This document shows positions 56,189 to 64,000 of a stretch of DNA of 64,000 nt, one piece after another (the first letter of the stretch is position 1; each line of letters opens with the position of its first letter). The stretch is from Brachyspira pilosicoli (lineage in GTDB: Bacteria; Spirochaetota; Brachyspiria; Brachyspirales; Brachyspiraceae), in the NCBI RefSeq assembly GCF_036997485.1, contig NZ_JAWLPU010000001.1, forward strand, positions 186,001 through 250,000. The letters run 5' to 3'. Both the position numbers and the translations under genes were made by a program. The notes under the pieces were generated by a model. The model saw only the letters and a program-made list of their open reading frames with translations. It made no database searches and was not told where the DNA came from.

Positions 56189-57625
56189 ATGGGACAAGCT
56201 ATTGTTATAGTAATAGTAATTGTATACCTAATAGCTATGCTTTTTATAGGTGTATATTCTAGTAAAAAGATTAGTAATAGTAATGATTTTGCTTTGGCGG
56301 GTAGGAATTTAGGTCCAATACTTTTGGCAGGAACTTTGGCTGCTACAAATATTGGGGGGGGTACTTCGCTTGGTTTGGCAGAGCAGGCTTTCGGTAAATG
56401 GGGATTTTCTGCTGTTTGGTATGTAATTACGGCATCTTTTGCATATTTAGTACTTGCTTTTTTGGCTCAGAGATTTAGAAATGCTATGGTTACTACTGTA
56501 TCTGAGTATTTCTATAATAGATATGGCAAGGCAAATGCATTAGTTACTTCTATTATTATGGGGCTTCCTATGATAGGTATTACTGCTGCCCAAATTATAG
56601 CTTCTGCAAGTATTTTAACTGTTATGACAGGCTGGAATTATAAAGTATCTGTTGTAATAGTTACAGTTGTAGTTACAGCATATTCATCTATGGGAGGTCT
56701 TTGGGGTGTTGCTTTCACTGACTTAATTCAAGGTTCATTAGTATTTATTGGAAGTTTGGTTGCTATACCTTTTGCTTTGAATTATGCTGGAGGTTTTGAG
56801 CATGTAATTGCTAATCTCACACCTGCACAAAAATCGCTTACTGCTGGTATGGGTTGGCCAACTATAATATCACTTACTATAATGTATATAGCTTCATATT
56901 CTGTTGGTCCTGAAATTAGCCAAAGATTCTTTTCTGCAAGAGATTCTAAATCACTTATGATAGGTTCTTTAATGGGTGGGTTAGTTTGTATATTATATTC
57001 TTTATTCCCTGCTTTTTTGGGATTGATTGCTTCAAGTGTTGTAAAAGATGGACTTATGACTTCAGAATTATTAACCTCTGAGGGAAGCAGATATATTTTA
57101 CCAGTGCTTGCAATTCATACTATGCCTCCTGTTATAGTAGGATTATTATTTTCTGCTCTAATATCTGCTACTATGTCTTCCGCTGACTCTGATATGCTTG
57201 CTGTATCTGTAATAGCAACAAATGACATATACAAAAAATACATAAACAAAAATGCTACAGATAAACAATTACTTTTCTTGGGAAGAGCCTGTATGGTTGT
57301 GGTAGGCCTTATATCTATGTTTATAGCTTTTAGGGCTGCTAATTTAATAACTATACTTATGTTTTCATTTAGCTTACGCGCTGCTGGAGTATTTATACCA
57401 TATTTATTTGGAAATTATACTAAGAAAAAATTATCAGCAATAGCAAGCATGGGCTCATTAATAGCTGGAAGCGTTGTTACAATATTCTTTCAATACAATA
57501 AAAGTATTAACTTGTTTGGAGTTGACCCAATAATACCAGGTATTGTTGCAAGCTTAATAGTGTTTTTAATTCTTTCTTCTATAATACAGCCTAAACCTGA
57601 TGCAAAAACTGATGTAAATAATTGA
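56189..57625 (+). CDS. Sodium:solute symporter (SSS family)
   Basis: 478 residues from ATG 56189, which has GGAG at 56179-56182; the TTG at 56177 overlaps that site. About thirteen membrane helices. Family-specific parts are DFALAGRNLGPILLAGTLAATNIGG and GGLWGVAFTDLIQGSLVFIG. It uses the sodium gradient to import a solute such as an amino acid, sugar or carboxylate; the substrate cannot be told. A bidirectional terminator follows. Confidence 0.85.
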   Translation: MGQAIVIVIVIVYLIAMLFIGVYSSKKISNSNDFALAGRNLGPILLAGTLAATNIGGGTSLGLAEQAFGKWGFSAVWYVITASFAYLVLAFLAQRFRNAMVTTVSEYFYNRYGKANALVTSIIMGLPMIGITAAQIIASASILTVMTGWNYKVSVVIVTVVVTAYSSMGGLWGVAFTDLIQGSLVFIGSLVAIPFALNYAGGFEHVIANLTPAQKSLTAGMGWPTIISLTIMYIASYSVGPEISQRFFSARDSKSLMIGSLMGGLVCILYSLFPAFLGLIASSVVKDGLMTSELLTSEGSRYILPVLAIHTMPPVIVGLLFSALISATMSSADSDMLAVSVIATNDIYKKYINKNATDKQLLFLGRACMVVVGLISMFIAFRAANLITILMFSFSLRAAGVFIPYLFGNYTKKKLSAIASMGSLIAGSVVTIFFQYNKSINLFGVDPIIPGIVASLIVFLILSSIIQPKPDAKTDVNN

Positions 57626-57634
57626 TTTAAATAA

Positions 57635-57684
57635 TAAAAAAGAGGAGTATATCAAAATAATATGCTCCTCTTAATTATTTTTTA
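57635..57684 (+). terminator. Bidirectional rho-independent terminator
   Basis: AAGAGGAGTATAT (57640-57652) pairs with ATATGCTCCTCTT (57660-57672), one G-U; T tracts lie on both strands for the convergent symporter and M23 peptidase genes. Confidence 0.82.
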
Positions 57685-57696
57685 TGACTTATTTAT

Positions 57697-58803
57697 TTAA
57701 AATCTTGCACTCAAATAAGGCATAGGGTTTTTATGATCGCCGGCTATTCTCACTTCAAAGTGGCAGTGTATGCCTGTTGTTCTTCCAGTATTTCCAATCA
57801 TAGCAATTTTTTGACCTCTTTTTACTTCCTGACCGGCATGTACCAAAAGCTCTGAATTATGACCATATCCTGTTTGATAACCATTAGCATGCTCTATAAG
57901 TACAAACCAACCATAACCATTTTTCCAGCCTGCAAATGTAACTTTACCATCAGCAGCAGCTAGTATCGGCGTACCATAAGGTCCTGCTATATCAACACCA
58001 TAGTGATAACTTTTTTCTTGAGTAAATGGAGAGAGTCTTGCCCCAAATCCGCTTGATATTCTTCCGCCTCCTGCAACCGGCCAACCTACTGGTATTTCCT
58101 TATGTATTACCGAAGAAACGTCCATAAATGTTAGAATATTTTTTTGATATCTATCTATTTCATTTAAGGTCTTATTTATATCATTATCATTGTTATTATT
58201 ATTAAATGAAGAAGCATTATTATAATCTATTAAATAAGAAATATTTTTTATAGTGTCATTATATTCTTTTAGTGATTTTGAATATCTATTAAGTGAATCT
58301 TTATATTCTGTAATTAAGCTATAAGTTTTAGCTTCTGTAGCTGATAATGTATTATAAAAATCTCTCGCTTCTTTTTGTTTATAGTAAGCATCAAAACCTG
58401 TATAAATCAATGAAGCGAAAATTAATATAAAAAACAATATCATAAAATTATTAATAGGCAAGCTTAATCCTTTTTCTTTATCATTATAAAAAATTAATAT
58501 GCTTCTTTCATTATTTCCTTTTTTAATAATAGCAGATATTATTTTATTTAAAAAAGTTCTTATTGGCAAAAATAAATCATATATTTTATGAAAAAATTTT
58601 TTTAGATGATAGAAATTATCATGAGTCTTTTTATAATTTATTTTTTTATTATTATGAATTTTCACAGGATTTTGTTTGCCTGTATGTTTCAAATTATTAA
58701 TAAATCTATCAGCTATTTTAGTTTTATCTTTAGATGTTTCTTGTATATAATATTCATCTAAACGTATATTAGATTTTGTTTCAAAAGTATTTCTAGTTTG
58801 AAT
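57697..58803 (-). CDS. M23 (LytM-type) peptidase, with a probable ATT start
   Basis: The first standard start in frame is TTG 58692 (331 residues), which lacks a ribosome site. The frame is open upstream to GGAGG at 58810-58814, and an ATT at 58803 lies 6 bases after it, giving 368 residues. The protein has a basic N-terminal part, one membrane helix (NFMILFFILIFASLIYTGF), a coiled coil, and a C-terminal M23 domain with HYGVDIAGPYGTPILAAADG, YGHNSELLV and GIHCHFEV. This is the layout of wall endopeptidases or activators of division amidases. It starts 14 bases after ruvB, suggesting co-transcription. Confidence 0.72.
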   Translation of the reverse strand: MQTRNTFETKSNIRLDEYYIQETSKDKTKIADRFINNLKHTGKQNPVKIHNNKKINYKKTHDNFYHLKKFFHKIYDLFLPIRTFLNKIISAIIKKGNNERSILIFYNDKEKGLSLPINNFMILFFILIFASLIYTGFDAYYKQKEARDFYNTLSATEAKTYSLITEYKDSLNRYSKSLKEYNDTIKNISYLIDYNNASSFNNNNNDNDINKTLNEIDRYQKNILTFMDVSSVIHKEIPVGWPVAGGGRISSGFGARLSPFTQEKSYHYGVDIAGPYGTPILAAADGKVTFAGWKNGYGWFVLIEHANGYQTGYGHNSELLVHAGQEVKRGQKIAMIGNTGRTTGIHCHFEVRIAGDHKNPMPYLSARF

Positions 58804-58817
58804 AATAAACCTCCAGC

Positions 58818-59852
58818 TTATAAATCAAATAAACTATTCTCTTTATAATTATCGTTATTTTTCACATTAATATTTAAATAGCTATACGCTTTTATTGTAG
58901 CAACTCGGCCTTTTGGAGTTCTTTTGATAAAACCAGATTGTATTAAATATGGCTCTATTACATCTTCTATAGTTTCTATCTGTTCGGATAATGAAACAGA
59001 TATAGTATCTACACCAACAGGACCTCCATTATAATTTTTTATTATAGTTGTTAGATACTGTTTGTCAAGAGCTTCAAAGCCATTTTTATCTACACCCAAT
59101 TTCTCCAAAGAGTCAGATGCAAACTTTTCATCTATTTTTAAAACATCAGAAACCGTAGCAAAGTCAAACACCCTTCTAAGTAATCTATTAACTATTCTAG
59201 GTGTTCCTCTTGATCTTGATGCTATAGAAATTGCAGCTGAATCTGTTATATCAATATTAAGAAACTTTGAACTTCTTTTTACTATATCTGCTAAATCTTC
59301 ATTTGTGTAAAACTCAAGTCTCTCCACTATTCCAAATCTGTCATATAATGGTGTGCTTAATAGTCCGCTTCTTGTTGTAGCTCCTATTAAAGTGAATTTT
59401 GGAAGTTTAACTCTAAAGCTTTTAGCAGATGTTCCTTCTCCAACCTTTATATCAACAAAAAAATCTTCCATCGCAGAATAAAGCACTTCTTCAACAACAG
59501 TTCTAAGTCTATGTATTTCATCTATAAATAATATATCTTTTTCGCCTAATGTTGTTAGTATAGATGCTAAATCACCTGGGCGTTCTATTACAGGGGCAGA
59601 TGTTGCTTTGATATTGCTTCCAAGTTCCTCTGCTATTATTTGAGCTAAAGTAGTTTTTCCTAAACCAGGAGGTCCGTAAAATAATATATGATCCAAAGAA
59701 ACATCTCTTTTTTTTGCACTATCTATAAAAACTTTTAATTTTGACTTTATATTTTCCTGCCCTATAAAATCATTGAACCCTTTTGGTCTTATAGAAGAAT
59801 TATTAACATCATAAGAGTTTTCATTGGAGTTAGTTATGCTTTCTTTATCCAA
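58818..59852 (-). CDS. ruvB: Holliday junction branch migration ATPase RuvB
   Basis: 344 residues, with a TTG start at 59852 nine bases after GGA. Walker A is [18 protein letters not shown]; Walker B is [10 protein letters not shown]; sensor 1 is [20 protein letters not shown]; the C-terminal winged helix has [25 protein letters not shown]. It moves Holliday junctions with RuvA during recombination repair. ruvA and ruvC are not in the window. Confidence 0.95.
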   Translation of the reverse strand: MDKESITNSNENSYDVNNSSIRPKGFNDFIGQENIKSKLKVFIDSAKKRDVSLDHILFYGPPGLGKTTLAQIIAEELGSNIKATSAPVIERPGDLASILTTLGEKDILFIDEIHRLRTVVEEVLYSAMEDFFVDIKVGEGTSAKSFRVKLPKFTLIGATTRSGLLSTPLYDRFGIVERLEFYTNEDLADIVKRSSKFLNIDITDSAAISIASRSRGTPRIVNRLLRRVFDFATVSDVLKIDEKFASDSLEKLGVDKNGFEALDKQYLTTIIKNYNGGPVGVDTISVSLSEQIETIEDVIEPYLIQSGFIKRTPKGRVATIKAYSYLNINVKNNDNYKENSLFDL

Positions 59853-60015
59853 TATTTAAAATCCATCTTTTTTAAAAGATATTATATTATAAAAAATAAT
59901 TAATAACAAATTTATTTTTTATATAAATATGATTATTTTTATGCAAAAAAATCTAAATATAGTTTTATTAAATTAAATATTAGTTTTTAAGTTATCAATT
60001 ATAAAAATTTACTTT

Positions 60016-62178
60016 CTATTTTCTTTGAGTTCTTTGAGCTTTTTTTAGAATACCTGCAATTTTTCTAAGTTTAAGATTCTCTGCTATATCTAAAGCAGTA
60101 TCTCCATGGTTATCTTCTATATTTACATCGGCTCCTTTTTCTACTAAAAATTTAACATAGGGTTCAGCAAACCTTGAGCCATATGATGAACAAGCCCACA
60201 TTAAAGAAGTGTATCCATTATAATCTTTTGCATTAATATCTGCACCTTTTTCTAATAAAACTTCAGCTAATTTTATACGATATTCCTGAAAACTTTTATT
60301 ATTAAAATTACCTTCACCCATACCAAGATATATCAAAGGAGTATATTCTCGTTTATTCTTTATGTTTACATCAGCACCTTGCTCTATTAAAAAATTAGCT
60401 ATTTCAAAGTCTAGTATATCAATACTGCCTTCATCTGAAGTATCAAGAGTTTTATTTAAAGCTGTGTCTCCTTCATTATCTTGTGCATTTATATTGGCAT
60501 TTTTTGAAACTAAATATTTTATTACATCTATATTTCTTTCATGACTATACTCACATGCTGATATTAAAGCAGTACTTCCTCCTTTATAAAAGTTTACATC
60601 AGCACCGTTTTCAACTAATAATTTTACTGTTTCTAAATTATTTACACCATATATTAAGGCTGTATTTCCATAATTATCGAAAGCATTTATATCAGCACCT
60701 TTTTGTATTAGAAGTTCTACCACTTTTATATTATGAAGTTTGGAAGCATACATTAAAGGTGTCTCTCCATGATTATTTTTTACATTTATATCAGCACCAT
60801 TATTTATTAAAAATTCTGCAACAGATGAATTTTCATCATATCTATATTCAATATGTTCATAATCTAATGAGAGTAATAGAGGAGTTTCTACTGAGCTATA
60901 TTCAGAATGTGTTTTGGCATTTACATCAGCACCTTTTTCAACTAAAAATTTAACCATATCATAGTCATTTCTTAAAGCTGCTATCATTAAAGGAGTATAA
61001 TCATAATCATCAGGAGAATGCTCCCCAGCATTTATTCTTGATTCTAAGTCAAAACCATTTTCTACTAATACTTTAAACATTTCTCTATTTTGTGCCAATG
61101 CTGTTGAAGCTCTATAAGATATATTAAGAAGTGATGCTCCATAATTGTTTTTAGTATTTACATCAGCACCGTATTTTATTAATAAATTAAATATTTTTTT
61201 AGCATTTTCTAGTCTTTCTTCTTCTCCATAATGATCATAGTAAATATTATAATATAATACAGTGTTTCCATAATTGTCTTTAGTATTTGCATCAGCACCA
61301 TTTTCTAATAAAAATTTAACCATTTCATAGTCTCCTCTCATAGCAGCTCTCATTAATGCTGTATAACCATATTCATCTTTTGTGTTTATATTGGCACCTT
61401 GTTGTATAAGTAATTTTGAAATATCAAAATTATTATTAGCAATAGCAATCATTAAAGCTGTTTTGTTTTCATTATTTGCTGTATTAGGATTGGCACCTTT
61501 ATCAAGTAAATATTTAACCATATCATAATCTTTTTTATAAACAGCAATCATTAAAGGAGTATAATCATAATCAGATCTATCCGCCTTTATTCTTGACTCT
61601 AAATCAAAACCATTTTCAACTAATATTTTAAACATTTCTTTATTTTTATCAAAAGATTCTGAAATTCTATAGGATACATCAAGAAGAGATGTTCCTTTAT
61701 CGTTTTTAGTATTTACATCAGCACCGTATTTTATTAATAAATTAAGTATTTTTATAGCATTTTCTGTTTCATTTTCTTGTCCGCGACTATTATGCTCAAT
61801 ACTATAATATAATGCAGTATCTCCTTCTGTATCTCTAATGTTTACATCAGCACCATTTTTTAATAAAAATTCAACCATTTCATAATTTGTATTTCTAGCA
61901 GTATACATTAATGCTGTAGCACCTGCTTTATCTTGAATATTGACATCAGTACCTTCTTCTATGAGCAGTTTTGCTATATCATTATATCCGCTTACAGAAG
62001 CATTTATTAAAGCCGTTCTATCATAAGAATCTAATGCATTACAGTTTGCACCTTGCTCTAAATATGATTTAACTTTTTTTATATTATTATCTTCTACAGC
62101 AGAAAATAACGATTCATCTAAAGTTTTAGAATACAAAAGAATATTAAACAAGAATAATACAGCAAATACTTTTTTCAT
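60016..62178 (-). CDS. Exported ankyrin-repeat protein
   Basis: 720 residues. MKKVFAVLFLFNILLYSK is a signal peptide. The remainder is about 18-20 ankyrin units of 33 residues, consensus NIKDNYGNTALMYA..NYEMVKFLLENGADV. GGAGG lies close before the ATG. Some units are degenerate and longer (for example, SEYSSVETPLLLSLDYEH). It is expected in the periplasm or at the surface and probably binds proteins. The neighbouring gene at 62706 is a close relative. Confidence 0.88.
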   Translation of the reverse strand: MKKVFAVLFLFNILLYSKTLDESLFSAVEDNNIKKVKSYLEQGANCNALDSYDRTALINASVSGYNDIAKLLIEEGTDVNIQDKAGATALMYTARNTNYEMVEFLLKNGADVNIRDTEGDTALYYSIEHNSRGQENETENAIKILNLLIKYGADVNTKNDKGTSLLDVSYRISESFDKNKEMFKILVENGFDLESRIKADRSDYDYTPLMIAVYKKDYDMVKYLLDKGANPNTANNENKTALMIAIANNNFDISKLLIQQGANINTKDEYGYTALMRAAMRGDYEMVKFLLENGADANTKDNYGNTVLYYNIYYDHYGEEERLENAKKIFNLLIKYGADVNTKNNYGASLLNISYRASTALAQNREMFKVLVENGFDLESRINAGEHSPDDYDYTPLMIAALRNDYDMVKFLVEKGADVNAKTHSEYSSVETPLLLSLDYEHIEYRYDENSSVAEFLINNGADINVKNNHGETPLMYASKLHNIKVVELLIQKGADINAFDNYGNTALIYGVNNLETVKLLVENGADVNFYKGGSTALISACEYSHERNIDVIKYLVSKNANINAQDNEGDTALNKTLDTSDEGSIDILDFEIANFLIEQGADVNIKNKREYTPLIYLGMGEGNFNNKSFQEYRIKLAEVLLEKGADINAKDYNGYTSLMWACSSYGSRFAEPYVKFLVEKGADVNIEDNHGDTALDIAENLKLRKIAGILKKAQRTQRK

Positions 62179-62316
62179 ATATACCCCTCCAATGCTTATG
62201 GCATCTGATTGGATTATATAATTATAATTGTTTTATGTCAATTAAAATGGATTTTATAAAATTAATGAATTTGTTTTATGCTTTTTAATGATGTTTATTA
62301 TAATAAGAAATTTTTA

Positions 62317-62654
62317 TTATAGTTTTTCTATTTCTTCTATGCTCAATCCTGTGTTTTCGCTTATAATTTTTATATCTATTCCTGAATTTTTTAAGTTTTT
62401 AGCTATAGATATTGCTTTATTTTTTCTCCTTGTTCTATGCCTTTTTCAAGACCTTTTTTGGTAACTGCCATTACATCAACAATAGACTGTTTATCACTAA
62501 TTGTTTTTTTCAGATTAAAAGTATTAAGTACTTTTACTTCCTCAAAAGGCTCTTGATCGTAGTCAGTTCTTAAATTTAATAAAATATGTTCATGTCCTTC
62601 TTTGGCGAACATATAACGCATAAAATAGTCATTCAAAACATTAATATTTCTCAT
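62317..62654 (-). pseudogene. Rpn-family (PD-(D/E)XK nuclease / transposase-like) remnant
   Basis: The N-terminal part (NVLNDYFMRYMFAKEGHE, NTFNLKKTISDKQSIVDV) is typical of Rpn family proteins of about 290 residues, but the nuclease core is missing: the chain jumps to KKGLEKGIEQGEK, the C-terminal repeat. The usual tail (AKNLKNSGIDIKIISENTGL, ending EIEKL) follows in another frame. Six T at 62420-62425 (A on the coding strand) should be seven. So both an internal deletion and a frameshift have occurred. Confidence 0.75.
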
Positions 62655-62705
62655 AGATTTATTATACTAAATTAAATATAAAGTTACAAGTTTAATCATC
62701 AAAAT

Positions 62706-64000
62706 TTACTTTCCATTTCTTTGAGATTTTTTTAGAATATCTGCAATTTCTCTAAGTTTAAGATTCTCTGCTATATCTAAAGCTGTATCTCCATAGTCAT
62801 TTTCTATATTTACATCGGCTCCTTTTTCTACTAGAAATTTAACAAATGATTCATTAGATTTTCTTGTACAAGCCCACATTAAAGAAGTGTATCCATTATA
62901 ATCTTGAGCATTAATATCTGCACCTTTTTCTAATAAAACTTCAGCTAATTTTATACGATTTTCCTGAAAACTTATATTATAAAAACTACCTTCAAGCATA
63001 CCAAGATGTATCAAAGGAGTATATTGGTTTTTATTCTTTATGTTTACATCAGCACCTTGCTCTATTAAAAAATGAGCTATTTCAAAGTCTGGCATAGTAG
63101 TAAGAGTTTTGTTTAAAGCTGTGTATCCTTCATTATCTTGGGCATTTATATCAGCATTTTTTGAAACTAAATATTTTATTACGTCTATATTTATTTCCAA
63201 ACTAGGTTTACATGCTAATATTAAAGCAGTACTTCCTCCTTTATAAAAGTTTACATCAGCACCGTTTTCAACTAATAATTTTACTGTTTCTAAATTATTT
63301 ACACCATACATTAAGGCTGTATTTCCATAATTATCGAAAGCATTTATATCAGCACCTTTTTGTATTAGAAGTTCTACCACTTTTATATTATGAACTTTGG
63401 AAGCATACATTAAAGGTGTCTCTCCATCCTCATTTGTTACATTTATATCTGCACCTTTTTGTATTAGAAGTTCTGCCACTTTTATATTATGAAGTTTGGA
63501 AGCATACATTAAAGGTGTTTCTCCATCCTCATTTGTTACATTTATATCTGCACCATTATTTATTAAAAATTCTGCAGCGGATGAATTTTCATTTTTATAA
63601 TAATAATATCTATAGTCAGGATGTTCATTATCTAATGAGAGTAATAGGGGAGTTTCTACTGAGCTATGTTCAGAATGTGTTTTAGCATTTACATCGGCAC
63701 CTTTTTCAACTAAAAATTTAACCATATCATAGTCATTTCTTAAAGCTGCTATCATTAAAGGAGTATAATCATAATCAGCAGGAGAATGCTCCCCACCCTT
63801 TATTCTTGATTCTAAGTCAAAACCATTTTCTACTAATACTTTAAACATTTCTCTATTTAGTGCCAATTCTGTTGTATAAGCTGTATCAAGAAGTGATGCT
63901 CCATAATTGTCTTTAGTATTTACATCAGCACCATATTTTATTAATAAATTAAATATTTTTTTAGCATTTTCTAGCATTTCTTCTTTTTCGTAATGATCAT
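62706..64000 (-). CDS. Ankyrin-repeat protein, 5' part outside window
   Basis: The frame is open to base 64000; the ATG at 63977 is internal (the residues before it, DHYEKEE, match the neighbour's DHYGEEE). 431 codons including stop are visible. The sequence is a close relative of the 60016-62178 gene over its full visible length, but has one additional 33-residue unit (GETPLMYASKVHNIKVVELL) around 63430-63530. The C-terminus ends in a final charged unit, as in the relative. It probably also has a signal peptide upstream. Confidence 0.85.
   Translation of the reverse strand, partial: DHYEKEEMLENAKKIFNLLIKYGADVNTKDNYGASLLDTAYTTELALNREMFKVLVENGFDLESRIKGGEHSPADYDYTPLMIAALRNDYDMVKFLVEKGADVNAKTHSEHSSVETPLLLSLDNEHPDYRYYYYKNENSSAAEFLINNGADINVTNEDGETPLMYASKLHNIKVAELLIQKGADINVTNEDGETPLMYASKVHNIKVVELLIQKGADINAFDNYGNTALMYGVNNLETVKLLVENGADVNFYKGGSTALILACKPSLEINIDVIKYLVSKNADINAQDNEGYTALNKTLTTMPDFEIAHFLIEQGADVNIKNKNQYTPLIHLGMLEGSFYNISFQENRIKLAEVLLEKGADINAQDYNGYTSLMWACTRKSNESFVKFLVEKGADVNIENDYGDTALDIAENLKLREIADILKKSQRNGK

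Noticed and set aside
63212-63685. Long plus-strand frames opposite the ankyrin genes (also 60483-60953)
   Set aside because: They are mirror images of the repetitive minus-strand coding sequence and have Leu/His-rich nonsense composition.

Overview
The window is AT-rich (roughly a quarter G+C by eye) and comes from an anaerobic spirochaete, almost certainly a Brachyspira. Reasons: a FlbB-like periplasmic flagellar collar protein, an MglB-type galactose/glucose-binding lipoprotein with its full ABC transporter, large secreted ankyrin-repeat proteins, many short lipoproteins with spirochaete-style lipoboxes, and a purine-type selenium/molybdenum hydroxylase cluster. No plasmid, phage or intact insertion sequence is visible. 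I cannot name the species.

Layout. 1-4424: a plus-strand cluster for a selenium-dependent molybdenum hydroxylase (partial ygfK-like gene, xdh, yqeB-like maturation gene). 4425-4927: a dispersed GC-rich intergenic repeat. 4928-17523: an Mrr-type restriction gene with a frameshift, a PHP phosphatase, tRNA-Thr(CGT), thiL, a glycosyltransferase, pepT, an outer-membrane-type protein, an orphan N6-adenine DNA methylase coupled to a PP-loop thiolase-like gene, a second copy of the repeat, a YugP-type protease and mnmG. 17831-25454: a lipoprotein, a beta-barrel candidate, a TPR protein, small membrane proteins, a rubrerythrin-VIT1 fusion, and an M20 amidohydrolase followed by two membrane proteins that look like a paired transporter. 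25531-33552: flbB, then the cell-elongation operon ctpA / mrdA / rodA / receiver-PP2C phosphatase, and a divergent amidase. 33549-41871: ROK kinase, a double glycosyltransferase, paired half-size chromate-family transporters, a lipoprotein, an OppA-type binding protein and malic enzyme. 41973-45234: Spy-like protein, metX, metY and their leader. 45385-48938: a three-gene envelope operon and two lipoprotein methionine sulfoxide reductases. 49211-53072: mglBAC and a small membrane protein. 53293-59852: a 62-residue protein, a pseudouridine synthase, lspA, an SPFH protein, a sodium symporter, an M23 peptidase and ruvB. 60016-64000: two tandem ankyrin genes with a broken Rpn-type nuclease gene between them.

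The most striking element is upstream of metY (45063-45257, minus strand). A good promoter is followed by a 22-codon leader ORF with five Met codons, then a strong rho-independent terminator. The last leader codons are exactly complementary to the 5' arm of that terminator. This is the architecture of a trp/his-type ribosome-stalling attenuator, here apparently sensing methionine; such control of methionine genes is normally done by SAM riboswitches, T-boxes or repressors.

Other points of note are a hairpin-forming dispersed repeat family with covariation between copies, a probable ATT start codon for the M23 peptidase, several small genes with good ribosome binding sites, and two genes broken by loss of one A in short poly-A tracts.
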